From positions 2,832,840-2,896,839 of the forward strand of contig JANPWX010000077.1 of assembly GCA_024734555.1 (NCBI GenBank): a stretch of DNA of 64,000 nucleotides, read 5' to 3'. The stretch comes from Trochalopteron elliotii. Taxonomy: Eukaryota > Chordata > Aves > Passeriformes > Leiothrichidae. The translations under genes were made by a program, and so were the position numbers. Shown one piece after another: positions 48,211 to 60,346 of the stretch. The notes beneath the pieces are model-generated. The model was given only the letters and a program-made list of their open reading frames with translations. It had not been told where the DNA came from and did not search any database. Positions within the stretch are counted from its first letter, which is position 1, and every line of letters starts with the position of its first letter.

Positions 48211-49593
48211 CCCCATAATTAAGCTTTATTTAAATCCGTCTTTCAGACTGACCATCCCTATAAAATTCTGCATAAATGATATAGTCCTGGGGACAGGAAC
48301 TTCTCTACATGCAAGGGATAGATGCAGTAGTGGCAGGAAGAGAAAGCTCCATCTCCTGTCCCTAAGTATGAAGATGACATCTCTAAAGATACCTGATATG
48401 GCAACTATTAACACCAGAGCCCCAAAAATCAGTACCCTTTCTCCTTGTCAAACAGCCTCTGGTTGCAGTGTAGGATTAAACTCACCCAGGCTGTTTGGCT
48501 GAGACAGTTCTGATTCATGTATCCTGGTTGAAGTCTGCACAATGCACGCAAAGCTGGTGCTTTTATTTTTAGTTCCTGTCCAACCAACCACTAGAGAAAT
48601 GTGTGCAGATGACAAGTTGCTTCATAATAATGATTCCACAGGGAAAAGAAAAGTTTTATTTGTTTCACGTGGAGTGACACACTTGATTGTACGTTTTTGG
48701 CCAATTTAGGTTATCAGCAAAATTTAGAATAGAAAACAATATTTAATAAAATTTACCATTAAAATCTTAAAAACGGAATTTAGAGAATTAAAATTGCAAC
48801 TTTCAGCAGGTGCAAATAAGTTTATTTTCTTATATGATCACCCTATTTTGACTGGAAGTTTGCTTCTCTAGAACTTTCAAACTGTTTCTATCTTTTGAAT
48901 TAAAACAATGTTTTGTTTTGGTTTTTTTTGTCAACACAAATCTTCTCTTTACTTTTCTCAGTGTCTAAATACAGAGCTGAAGAGAATATGAAAACACCTG
49001 CCCCTTTGCACTGTGTCGGTATCATGATAAACAGTTGAGTATGCTTTACTGTTTTCCAGGCATTGTGGTCTCTCTAGTGTCTGTCAGAACTTTGGGATTA
49101 ATGATGGCTTCTAAGATGATGTAAAACAGCAGCCAAAACTGATCTAAGCCCTGTGTTCTAAGTGAAGACAGCAGCAGAAGCAGCTTTGTTCAGGCCTGTG
49201 GCTTACATGCCATTAATGTTATGCATAAATTTAAGGATCCTTGTCTTACATGATTCATGCTTTGCTCAGAGTCATAGTATTCAAAAACTATCATAATATT
49301 GAAAAAAACCCTCAACAAAATAAAACCAACAATCCATAAGTATTGAAGTACAATGTATTTTATTTTTCTTTGTTCTTTTGTTCCCAGTATTACTGTTTAT
49401 CATTTAAAGGGTTTATCTTTCATAGTCTGAATGAATGTGATTTCATTAGTTGCTGATTCTTGTGATGGTCTGAGAATAAATTTCTCTATCCTTTGTAACA
49501 TTCAATTTAAGACTGCTTTTCCGTTCTGGAATGTTTGCAGTAGTCAAACAAGTCCCTGAGGTCAAAAGTTATGCATGAAACTTGGCAGCCTAT

Positions 49594-49633
49594 GATGTGC
49601 AGGAGGTCACACCAGATTTTAAGATTTTATAAC
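49594..49633 (+). mobile_element. Possible relic of a CR1 3' end
   Basis: ATGTGCAGGAGGTCACACCA followed by GATTTTAAGATTTTATAA resembles the end of old amniote CR1 copies (GCAGGAGGTCAGACTAGATGA...CTTAAAATCTATGA). Only about 20 bases match well, so the call is weak. Confidence 0.35.
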
Positions 49634-51180
49634 CTTTAATTATACAGGTGTCATCCATTAAGTAGGATTAAGGGTTTCAATTGTGCTCTGCTGCAGAAAA
49701 ATGTTTGTAAAAATGTGAAAGGATTATTCTTTTATTTTCTTTGTGTGCAATCAAACCTATCTACATCTGGGTGGGTCGTTTCAGCCTCTTTTACTTTTGG
49801 TAAAGACATGAAAACTCTTCATTACTCTGTATATACAGGAGGCCGGGAAATTGTCTCAGAACCAGACTCTACTTGTTCACACAGACTCTGCACTTTTGCA
49901 CCTAGTAACCTTCTTGTACAGTCAGTGCTTACACAACTATAATACACAAAAATGATCATTGAAATACTTTTGAAGTTAGATATGCAAAAGCTGACCTTTT
50001 TTTTTTTTTTCTTCTATCATAAGAAACAATATAAAATGCCAGGGATCAAGCTGTACAGGAATTTTATAAATTCAGATTTGCTGAGACAACAAACATAATA
50101 TACCATCTATCCTTTTAATGGAAGGGATGGAGGGGATTTTCACCTTGAAATGCCATTAAAAAAAGCAAAAACAAAACCAAAAGAATAACAGAAAATTAGG
50201 ACGATTGAGTTAACATATTTTCATTGTTTCTCTCCAAAATATGCATACTTTAAATGTTTACAGCCTATAAATGGGATTTTTTTAGAAATTCAGGACTCTT
50301 ATTTATCTTCCAAGTCACACTGGATGTAATTTTACTCCTTTCAGAAAAAACGTAGATGATTTAGACGAATCTGTGCCATTCTGCCATCCATGAGATTTCA
50401 GTCACGCTTCTTTTATATCTTTCCCCCTAACATCATTACCTTTGATAATATAAATAAATACATTCCTCCTGAAGAGCAGTGGTTCACAGAAGTCTTATGA
50501 GATAGAGAGCAATTGGGTGTCAAATTTTAAAATTACTCATATAATAGTTCCTTTAGCAACCAGTGTAAGTTGTTAAAGTGGTAATTTTATGAATCTGAAT
50601 TGTATAACATTGACACAGGGACTGCATGTAATGAGTAGTCTTCTTTTTCTCCTAAAGATCTACTATCTACTAAAATTCCTCTGCATGAAGTAGGAATTTG
50701 GATGAGAGGTAAACCTCATTAAGCAGATCTGTGGTTTCAATTTAGTAGATGAGAGCACTGTTAGTCCCCCTGGTTTGGGTGCAGATTCTGCCTTTTCTGC
50801 CCTTGCTTGTTCATTTGATACTGTAAATGAATAGGACAAGGATCAAAAACCTCCAACGGCTGTAATATGAGGACCACGTGTACTTTTTCTCTTAATTTGA
50901 GTAGGAAAAAACAAAAAGCTTTTCTTTGATTTTCAGTAATTAACCTTGCCAGACAGACCATGAGGAGTAAACAGGCAATCTGCAGTCAAGCATGCAGTTG
51001 CCCTTCTATAGGGTCATGAGTTGAATTTATGAAAAGAACAATTATTTACTCCTTAGAAAGTCTTGTTCAAGATATTATAATCAGGAGGAAGATAGAAAAG
51101 AAATAAACGTAATCAATGCATGCAGGTTTTGATTAAAGTGTCAAGAGTATGTGGTTGAAAAAAACCTTGATATTTTTTTT

Positions 51181-51197
51181 TCATATTCTCAGGTAAG
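51181..51197 (+). promoter_or_regulatory. Juxtaposed splice acceptor and donor (recursive-splice-like)
   Basis: A pyrimidine tract beginning near 51171 leads to CATATTCTCAG, with the acceptor AG at 51191-51192, and continues without any exon into GTAAGA at 51193-51198. TTGAT at 51167-51171 fits a branch-point. The CAG|GTAAG join is the signature of recursive (ratchet) splice sites used in some very long vertebrate introns. It is meaningful only if a + strand gene spans this position, which the window cannot show. Confidence 0.35.
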
Positions 51198-51570
51198 ACT
51201 AAGAAAGATGGATCTATTTGAAGTATCCTTCAGTTTTATTCCTATCCAGAGAATACAATATCTCAAAAGAAAGAAGGAAGTCTAAAGGGACATTGTCATC
51301 TCAAATTTTATTTTAAAGGGCACCCCAGGGCTTACTTGAAAGGTCTTTGTTTCAGAAGTCACCAACAACAACCTTCCTCGTGCATAAGAGGTGGAGGGGG
51401 AGGGGCCATGAATTTCAGAGAAGCTATGTTCCACATATTAGAAACAGGATACTTCATGGCTATGTCAATCTCAGTATATCCCGGGGTCTAAAACTAGTGG
51501 ATCTGTAGCAAAGAATTGTTGATGCTAAAAATCTCAGTTGACAGAAGGTAAGAAGTTCAAGTCTCATACT

Positions 51571-51596
51571 TTTCTTCCTTTTTTTTTTTTTTTTTT
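51571..51596 (+). repeat. T-rich tract with T18
   Basis: TTTCTTCC followed by eighteen T. Confidence 0.88.
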
Positions 51597-51939
51597 CAAA
51601 TTCACACAAGTTAATCTGATGCCCATTTTCAACTGGCGTTCACTAAACACAGTCTTGGAAAAATCTTCCAAATCATATTCATCCAAATGAAATTCTGTTT
51701 TTTTGTTCTGAAGCACCTCCATATTATGCTCTGATCTCAAAACGGAGGTGCACCATAACATCTGCAGGGACCTAAATTTTTATAGGGCCTCAATCTGAAA
51801 CCATGCTGCAGGTCAATAACCAAAATAAAGGAGATTTACATGCTGGCTGGGGCTCATCTGGCCTTATTTCCATCTGTGGCCTGGTAGCTAATGCTATATA
51901 GTATCTAGGCAAAACTGTTCTGGCAGCAATTATGGTAGG

Positions 51940-52008
51940 AATCATAGGAATTTTGGCTGGATGGGACCTTTGAACTTTGTTTTATGAGTCAAGTTTTAAC
52001 CCCTAGAC
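51940..52008 (-). mobile_element. Probable decayed CR1 3' end, minus strand
   Basis: GGAATCATAGGAATTTTGGC, then TGGATGGGACCTTTGAACTT, then TTTTAACCCCTA agree in order with the reversed CR1 terminus (AATCATAGAATGGTTTGGGTTGGAAGGGACCTT...CCAACCCCC). Several substitutions and a small length change are needed, and nothing further into the element is recognisable. Confidence 0.55.
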
Positions 52009-54407
52009 CACTGTGGTAGCAGCAGTCATGGTGCAAAACACTATATACATGTGTTCAATTAGAACACATAACTTCAGGCATATGATTCTGATAAAAGAAG
52101 ACATGTAGTCCTTTATTTTAGTCTCTAAGGCAGAAAAGAGAAGAGTCAAGTTAAGCTTGGATTCTTTTCCACTGCCTTAAGTAACAAGAGGATACAGGGG
52201 GAGAACAGTTCCTACTCAAGCTCCTGTACTTTTTATGGTGTTTAAGAATATAGATGGGATTGTTACAATGTACTATGTAGCTGTAATTTAATTCCCACAT
52301 AGTTATTACAGACTTACTTTATTATCAAAGCAGAAAATGAGAAATTTTTCATATGTCATTTATTTAATCTGGAAACAGCCATGACAAAAATAATCAGTCA
52401 AATTTTGATATCCAAGGAAGTGAGTAGTGGGAGACAAGTAAATTTCAATTTAGTTTTATTGAGAGTAGTTGTCTGAAGTAAACTGTGATAAAGTCAGTGG
52501 AAAATACTCACTCAGCCATGCAGATACCTTCTACTCCTCCTGGATGCTCGGCTGGCCAGGATAAAGCATTGCAGAGTTTGCACTCTTCATTCACCTGGTG
52601 TTTTGCAGCTTTGATTCAGTGTGCATGGCAAAATAAGTCCCACAGCAGAGCTAGGTCCAGTCCTTTCACAAGTTGACAGGCTGTCTGCATCTGTCCCTGG
52701 GGCTGCCAGCTGGACCTTCAGCAGACATCTTACAACAGCACATCTCAGCCAAGCCCAAACAGAATATTTTGGTGCATTCAAGCCCCTTTGCTCTTCAGAC
52801 AGCTCAATCCAGTGTTAATGAGAGCTCATTCATCCCTCTTGCTCACACAGTGACACCCAGTAAGGTATACTTCTGATGTGAGCTACTACACCTGATTTTC
52901 TGGGGAGGATATAGCGGAAGTTGACAGTATTGTTCTAGCATCATTACTTCCTAGCCCACAGACATGCAGGAAGAGCCATCCTTGCCTCATAAGGGATATT
53001 TCATCTCTTCATGTGGTGTGTGTACTCTCACATGGTTTCTAGAATGTAACCACAAAATTCACCAAAGACTTCTTCCAGATCAGTCATATTTTATCCTATA
53101 GAAGCTCCAACCTCTCTTTCTGCTGAGTGCAATTTCTTTTTATACAGCGGAATTCTTCAAAAACACCCAGGAAAATGTAAGAAGAAGAGAACAAATGTCC
53201 ACACATTTAGAATGAAAGAAATCAATATACAAGAGCAAATGAGGAAGAAAAAAAAATAAATTGCTTATACACCACAGTCCTTACGTTTGTGAAAATAAAT
53301 TTCCTAGCTGTATTACTCAAATTGTACAGAAAGATTAACATGGCTCAAATATTAATGAAAAAAATATTATATACTACTAGGAAGATAAGTCAACAAGGAA
53401 AAATTATAATATATATGAAAAATATATTTTCTTTTTCTGAGTCACTGATAACTGAAAAATTATCTTCATTGTTTATGGATTAGAAGTCCAAGAAAAAGTA
53501 CAAGGTGTACCCCACAAGCTATAAAATCATGCAATAGAACAATAAGACCAGATACTTTAATCCTTCAAAATGTGCAATAAAATTTCAATTTGGTGAACTT
53601 CCATTCTTGTGTTATGAACAGAGATTTGAAAGCATTCAGATACAAAACAATGTTTTAAGTTAAAAAAGCACATTCAGAACCAGAAATATCTTCATCTTGA
53701 GGAGCATCTTGAGAAATGAAGCACTGATCAAAAAGGATCAGATAAATGTCATGAGATACTCATAAATTAAAAGATGCTGAGGGAGTGTCTGTGTTTGAAC
53801 ATGTCTTAGTTGTCACAATGAACATTTTGAGGAACTGACTAGGTAGGCTAATATTACATTTGTGATAACATTAAGTGCACATCAAGTGCATATATAAGAA
53901 TACCTATACATATATAATGGGGCACACATAGACACTATACACACACTTATACATGCACACTTACATATAACAAATTGAGAACAAGAAATTGATAATTTTA
54001 AGTCACTGCTAGAAATAACTTCAGAAAATTAATATGGGAAGTGAAAATGTAGGGACGAAGTGGAAAAAAGTACTAAGCAGTAACAAAGATATTAGTAAAA
54101 ATGTCAGGATGTACATTTAACCGTAAATATATACTATATTTATATATTCACATATATAAAATATTAATTTCCTATTAACTGCTTGAGGTGAAAAAGCCAA
54201 GTGAATGTCATGTCATGTGATAAGGATTTTCCCACTTTGTCACTATTAAGAGGTCAATAAGGGGCAGTTATTAATGTTAGAATTGTAATGCTATCAGATC
54301 TAGATAATGTGCTTTAGACATTTTTAAAAGAGCTAGCTGCTGGAAGCTTTAGAAGATAAAGGTCAATTTCCACTAAATGTCTGGATCTGATGAAAGTATA
54401 ATAGCCT
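52009..54407. other. Unique sequence, no gene recognised
   Basis: The part 52500-52880 is relatively GC-rich and several overlapping frames of about 65 codons stay open on both strands, none with a recognisable product. The part 53889-53970 is an irregular TA/CA-rich tract. The part 54125-54163 is an AT microsatellite. Confidence 0.4.
53889..53970. repeat. Irregular TATA/CACA-rich tract
   Basis: Short alternating TATA, ACAC and CATA units without a single period. Confidence 0.65.
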
Positions 54408-54550
54408 GAGAGAAAACCAGTATGGTGCCAATATCTAAAAACCATGAATAGGGTAGGTTACGTCATTAAAAACACATAATTAAGTCAATTAGGCCACTAC
54501 AGTTCTGGCAGTGATGCCAAAAATATGGCAGAACTGATACAAAACTTGGT
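54408..54550 (+). mobile_element. Ancient CR1-clade LINE, reverse transcriptase remnant
   Basis: AGAGAAAACCAGTATGGTGC followed by CAATATCTAAAAACC resembles the CR1 stretch coding for '..VVPIFKKG'. TAATTAAGTCAATTAGGCCA resembles the 'NYRP' stretch. GTGATGCCAAAAATATGGCA and GAACTGATACAAAAC follow as for 'P(G)KIMEQLI', with one local frame reading AKNMAELIQNL. These three blocks are in the correct order and spacing for the N-terminal part of a CR1 reverse transcriptase. Frameshifts and stops are many. The copy looks much older than those at 6573 or 32529. It may extend left to about 54290. Confidence 0.6.
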
Positions 54551-55180
54551 TTTCTCTCTCTTCAATATTTCTTTTTACCGAAGCTTAAATTTGTTTGGTA
54601 GAAGTAATTAAATTATGTATTATTTCAAATATTTAAAAGTAAAAGTTTAAGGAAATTATATTAGTTATCTGATAATAGATTAATAAGTTCTTCACAATAC
54701 ATATTATTATATAGGATGCATTATGCATCAGGCTTTATATAGATAAAACTAGTTAAATATACAGTTTCAGAAGTGATGTCACAAAATCTGCAGTTCTTAG
54801 TCTGCCTCCAAAGTTTAACCTTTTTATCATTTACACAGAAAATGATAACAGTCACTGAAAACAGTCACTAGTGAAATTAGCACATTACTGTTGTTAAAGT
54901 TATATTAAACAAATAGTTTAATGATATTAAAAAGTCTGCTTTCCATGGCAAAATATACACTATTAGAAAATATTTATTTTACTATGGTCTAAAATAAAGT
55001 TCTGCATCCCAGAGGGAAGAATGTAGATAATGATGAATGGGAAAAAGGTATCTCAGAGAGTAATCCTAATGAAGGTATAAAATATTGACTAACTAATGAC
55101 AAGGACTGTTGTCTATCTTCTAGACCTAGACATGGAAAAAATATAATTTCAGATTGATAAATGAAAGCACTATCCAAAGT

Positions 55181-55281
55181 GTATATATATAAAATATATA
55201 CATACTATATATCACTGTATATATTTTGTTGTTGTTGTTGCTGTTGTTGGTTTTGTTTTGGTTTTTTTGTTTTGTTTTGTG
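55181..55281 (+). repeat. TA tract followed by (TTG)n and (TTTTG)n
   Basis: GTATATATATAAAATATATA leads into TTGTTGTTGTTGCTGTTG and then TTTTG and T7 units: a compound microsatellite. Confidence 0.9.
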
Positions 55282-55810
55282 TAAGAGAGCTTTAGATTTG
55301 CTGTTTTGTTGAGTAACCAAGATAGCCAATGAAACTGGAAATCCAAGAAAGGACTGTTGTTATCTTGGCTACACAGACAAGTCAGTGGAAGTTTCTGTGC
55401 TACACATTTGATGCAATAATGAATGATCAAGACAGTGAAACAAACAAAGCCAGAAAATTGTGAAGAGAGTAGGCTCACATTCAGAATTAACTCAGAGCAG
55501 ATGTTGACAAAGGAGTTAATCCAGGTGACAAAAACTAAAGGGCTTGAATCATTATTGACTGCTGGGTCTGCCACGGGCACTTTGCCCAGACAATAAGCCA
55601 GAGACAGAGAATAAGATGGAGCTGTTAAGTTTATGGTCTGACTCAAACCCCTTTGGACTAGATTTAGATTTAGAAATACTGCTGAAAATTATTTGAAATA
55701 TTTATTCAGAATGATTTTTTGGTAAATAGGCTTTGTATATTTTTTGTTTGTTGTACTGGCAAAAAAAACAAACCCACAGCAGAAGTTAGTAATCTGTAGA
55801 TTTTCTACTA

Positions 55811-55835
55811 AGAAAAAAAAAAAAAAAGAAAAAAT
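55811..55835 (+). repeat. A-rich tract
   Basis: A run of fifteen A, one G, and further A. Confidence 0.88.
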
Positions 55836-57175
55836 ATATCAGAAAAGAAGTGTCAAAATTATTTGAACCATAGTCTGTGATATAATATTTCAAAATTTCG
55901 TTTAATGGATGAGTAGTTAGATACTCAGAATGCCTTTGCTTCACAGATATTAAGAACAGGTCCTTGTAACTTTCAGCTACTGTTACATTGCTGCTGTGCT
56001 TACCATCTGGTGTAAAATTTAGGTTGCTCCATGTTGTAGCTACATTCATTAAATCTTCAGGAAGCTTAGCAGGACTGTTAGAAGAGAGCAGTATGTCTAA
56101 CCTGTGTTGTGTTCCTGCAGCTTCACTTACAAATGTAGAGTGATCATTACTTCCTGTTACACCTCTTTTTGTACTCAGAGTTCACATCACAAGTCAGAAT
56201 CTTACATACACCATTGAAGTGCTAATATTTCCATTAAACTACCATTCATTTCCTGATTTACTGCTCAGTACTAGGGCTGTCAGTCAGCAGCTAAACTATA
56301 ATAATAGTGTGGTTTAATAGTGTGAAAATAGAATAAAATCAATAACTAGAGAACTCTCTGACTTTGCGAAGTCAACCTTAATCATGAATCAGTTATCTCA
56401 GGTTTTCTGACATAACTCAAATAGATTGTGCCAAGGCAGAAAGGGGTACCTGAGAATTTATGACAAGGTCATATCCCAACAGTGTCAGAGACCTTCCAGC
56501 CCTGCCTAGGGCACTTGCAGAACACTGACCTTTAAAGCTTCTCCCTGTTTAAACTATTTATTGCCTGCGGTGTGAGAGGAAGCAGAGAGGGGAGAACATG
56601 GAAGTGTGGGACAAAGGTCACAGCTCTGGAGACCTCTAGTATGTGCTTTTGTTGGTTTTGCCAATTTCTAGGAAAAAGCAATGAAGTGAATAAAGTGGAA
56701 GTATGAGTATAAAGTTAGAGTATGAGTATATTGTGACATAGGAAAGATGTTGCTGATGTTGCATAAAAATATTATACTGACAAAAAAATTCTACAGTAAC
56801 ACATCTAAGAAGAAAGCAAAAACATTACCTTATACAAGTACCCATGTTCTCAGGAGCTATGTCATTTCCAGTGCAAATGTCAAACAAACCATAACACTTG
56901 AAATTTTATTGAAAAAATATAGTTAAAGTATTCTACTGAGTCTGTTCCTTTAACTCCTCATTTGTTTAGTAGAGTGACAGGACAATCCACGCCAGCTCAC
57001 TGAAGCATTTCTGGCTGTGATTATACTGCTGTTTCTTTCTTTAAAGAATGTCCTTCCAGTGATAGATCCTTTTTAGGATGACTTTTACAATGAAAGAGAC
57101 ATAAAAAATATTAGTATTTTTATAAAAGGAAAGCAAAAATAATTTTTGGATTGTATTCATGTGTGAAGATTATTC

Positions 57176-57262
57176 TAATGCAGGAAAGACACAACTCTTA
57201 TTACAAATCTCTAGTGCGATCACATTTGAAGTATTACCTCTTATTACCTCATAATCAGAAAA
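57176..57262 (+). mobile_element. Ancient CR1/L2-clade LINE relic, pol region after the RT core
   Basis: The + strand frame from 57196 reads SYYKSLVRSHLKYY. It matches the motif LYKSLVRPHLEYC that follows the reverse transcriptase core in CR1 and related LINEs; the same motif is seen in reverse in the 6573-7240 copy ([12 protein letters not shown]). Upstream MQERHN and downstream LLLPHNQKIVTSES are compatible in length with the flanking regions but not diagnostic. It lies in the same orientation as 54408-54550, about 2.6 kb downstream, more than the 1.1 kb or so expected in an intact element. Confidence 0.5.
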
Positions 57263-58133
57263 TTGTAACGTCTGAATCTTAATTCCAAAAGACTTTAGAA
57301 AGACCTGGGTAACTAAAGAAAAGGAAAAATAGGTGAAAAATACAGGAAAAAATAAGTCAAGTATGTATCATTTAGCTAAAGAACAATTAATGAAAATGGA
57401 AGAATACATAGCAATTCAGAAATGCAGTGAAATATTAAAACTTATAAGCATGGATTATTTAGAGTACTTGAGGCAGTCAAGTGGAACACAGCTGAATAAG
57501 CATGAACTGATAAGGCACCTTGGCACCAAGTCCTGTTACACTGATAATTCATTTCCCATAGGAAGTGCCTTTAATAGACTTGTGGTACTGCTTGCAATTA
57601 AGAAATAATTGATCTTTGACAAAGATTCTCCTTCTCTGTTCCATCCAGTCATTGAAAAGATCTATGGGCTCAAGCAGCTCTGCTCAGTTACACCAGCAGA
57701 GAATTCAGACTTACTACCAGCAGCACAAAGATAAGAAAGAAAGGAAGAGAAGCATGTTGCAGAGCATGGAAGGGATTTGTGTGGTGCAAAGTTCAGTTTA
57801 ACATTCAGGGTCAGACAGAAGGAGATAAACAGTATGGACACTATAAAACAGTACTGTTCTAGTTCATTGCTTTACATTATTTTAGAAGAGATTTTTGTTT
57901 CAATCTAGTAAATATCCCTTCCATAATTTCAGTTAGTATTTTTGATACCTTATCATGAGTCCACTCTCCGCATCGTGAAAATTTAAAGCACATTTTATCA
58001 GTCTGCTTGTCTAATTCAAAAGATACATCAAATTTTCAGTTATGTTCCAAGTGGCTTCTAGACATACAACATTAGTCTGGATAAGAGCTGCTGTTCTTAA
58101 ATTGAAGCAGATACAATAAGAAATTTCACATGA

Positions 58134-58148
58134 TTTTTTTTTTTTTTT
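58134..58148 (+). repeat. T15 homopolymer
   Basis: Fifteen consecutive T between CATGA and GGTCTGGC. Confidence 0.9.
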
Positions 58149-59892
58149 GGTCTGGCATAAACAGATTATGTCCAAACCCTTGCATGGCATTTAAAGCCTT
58201 CCATCTGAAAATCTTTTATTAAAAATAGGAGATTAACGAGTCTGAGTAGATTAAATATTTTTCTGTTTTGCATGACTCTGAAACATTTTTTTATGTTGGT
58301 GATTGAGCATTAACAATCTAGACTTCATACAGAGCACAATTCCTTTCACAGAGAAATGCTGATAGTATTTATTGCAAAATCCAGACATGACAATTTATTT
58401 GCTTACAGTTATTTGAACCTGCAAAAAAAAGGGAAAAAACTTAAAGCAAATATACATATAACAGGTAAATCATTTCAGTTCTACAAAAGGAACATTCTAT
58501 AAAAGAAAATGACACACTCTATCCTCTGACAATTTTGTTACTTTTGCATGAAATCAATCAGTCACAAGTATGCTAAAAGCCAACCATGAGTTGTCACAGA
58601 GCTATTCACATCCTTACCACTGTTACCTGACCATATTTTCAATAAGATGTAGTTGGTATTTTCATATTCATGTAGACACTATTGGGAAGAAAGGCTTCTA
58701 GGAAAATCAAAAGTGAAAGAGGATATATCTTTTTTCAAGTCTTCTTGGAGTAAAAGCCAAAGACATTTTATCAGAAAAGTAAGACACAATATCTCAATAT
58801 TGTGCCTCTGCAATCTGTCTCCCTCTCCTCCCACAGGAGTTCTTTCCTCAGTTTTGGCTCTCCCTCTTTGGGTTCTGTAACAATTTGTCATTTGGCATCA
58901 CATTTTTATGGGTATCAGTCACTGCCCTATAAACTCATACCAACACTTCAAAGCTGAGAATTCCCTTCACTGCAGAGAACATACCTGGAGAAACCATAGA
59001 AAGGCAAGTACAATGAAAAAGGGTACAATACTAAAAATGGACATAAGTTAAAACAAAGTCTATACCTGCTGAGAGCTTAATAGTGTCAGAGGATGGCTCA
59101 TCACTCGGCAGGACTTGTCAGAGGCAGCACCAGGTGACAAGATGGAAAACATGAGGAGAGCAAGTAGGTGGCAACTTGAAATTGCTGAGAAACACAAGTC
59201 TCTATAGTTACAAGTTGTTGTTTTTTTTTTTTTCTTCTTCCTTTTTTTAACCCCCTGAGAGCTCTAATGGCAATTCTCATGCACAAAATCCTCTCCCTGT
59301 GACAAAACACACCGTGCAGTCCAAAACAGCAACACCCTCTTTAACCCTGGCACAGTAGGCATACTCAGTTACTCTGCTGATGTGAGCAGTATATGAATTA
59401 CCTCTCTGAAACTAGCATCAGCACATTTTTAATAGCTTGTTTTTTCAACTTCACTCTTTTACTCAGATTTGTTTTAGAATAGTAGAACAGTATGCAGGTA
59501 CCAATTTTCAGCATTATTTTTTCTAGAATATGCACCATCATTCCCCTCAGTCTCTTCCAGCAAGTAATTAGAAGTACCAGCTTCCAAAAACTCAGTGATA
59601 CCACACCTGTGAAATAATGGCTCTAAATAATTAGCAATCCATGTTAGAAACATGAGTGTGTGACTTTAACTTTTTTTAGAAAATATAAAATATTTTTTAT
59701 GGTCTCCACATAAATCTACCTCTGAAGAGAAGTTCTGTTTTCCAACACCAACTACCTGATACAGACCTCTTGTAAACTGCACTAAACCACGTGAACTATT
59801 GTATGGTAGAGGAACAGGAAATAAACAAAGATTTATTTTTTTCTTGTGATCTAAGTCAAGAGTTGAATTAAGCCACTATATCTCACATATTA

Positions 59893-59988
59893 GAGATAAG
59901 ACTTAGAGAAAATTTTTAGGCATCATCACTCAAAATACTGAGATCAGACTTAGAGAAAGCCTTCAGAAATTGTCACTCATATTGCAAT
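59893..59988 (+). repeat. Diverged tandem duplication, unit about 47 bp
   Basis: GAGATAAGACTTAGAGAAA at 59893 recurs as GAGATCAGACTTAGAGAAA at 59940. Further along both copies have TCACTCA at the same offset. Roughly two thirds of positions agree by eye. Confidence 0.75.
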
Positions 59989-60312
59989 ATTAGAAATGTA
60001 AACTCCTCATCTTAAGAATGAACAGCAGCAGGCTTTGAAAATGTGACAGCTAAGAATGTGGGTAACTGACTTTAGTATGCAAGGTGTGGCTGGGCCACTA
60101 GGAAACACACTGGCTGACATCTCATTTAATTTGGGCTTCAACATCAACTTCAAGCCCAGTGAGAGAATTGCAGTCTGAATAGCCCTACTGATTAGTCCAC
60201 TCAGAGAGCTGGAGATTTTCTGTAGGATTTTCTGACCCTCAGGGTATTTAATCTTTCTGTTCCCACTTCCCAGAGCTTGCCCTCAATAACACCCTAGACT
60301 GCTGGACTGGAG

Positions 60313-60346
60313 GAAAAAAAAAAAAAAAAAAGAAGAAGGAGAAGAA
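60313..60346 (+). repeat. A18 run plus GAAGAAGGA purine tract
   Basis: A run of eighteen A followed by GAAGAAGGAGAAGAAA. Confidence 0.88.

Larger units (their letters stand above)
48211..51939. other. Unique sequence, no gene recognised
   Basis: It holds a 10-bp inverted repeat (48449-48458 with 48488-48497), T runs (49997-50010 and 51579-51596), a weak CR1-like word at 49594-49633 and the recursive-splice-like site at 51181-51197. No exon or RNA gene is recognised. Confidence 0.4.
54551..57175. other. AT-rich sequence between two CR1-clade relics
   Basis: It holds an AT tract (55181-55223), a GT-rich tract (55224-55281) and an A-rich tract (55811-55835). The 144-codon minus-strand frame at 55212-55646 ends in lysine/threonine residues coded by the GT tract and has no recognised domain. 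If the relics at both sides belong to one element, this stretch includes later insertions or extreme decay; no middle part of the reverse transcriptase (for example a YADD box) is visible. Confidence 0.4.

Noticed and set aside
55212..55646. 144-codon minus-strand open frame
   Set aside because: No family match; its C-terminus is the complement of a TTG/TTTTG microsatellite.
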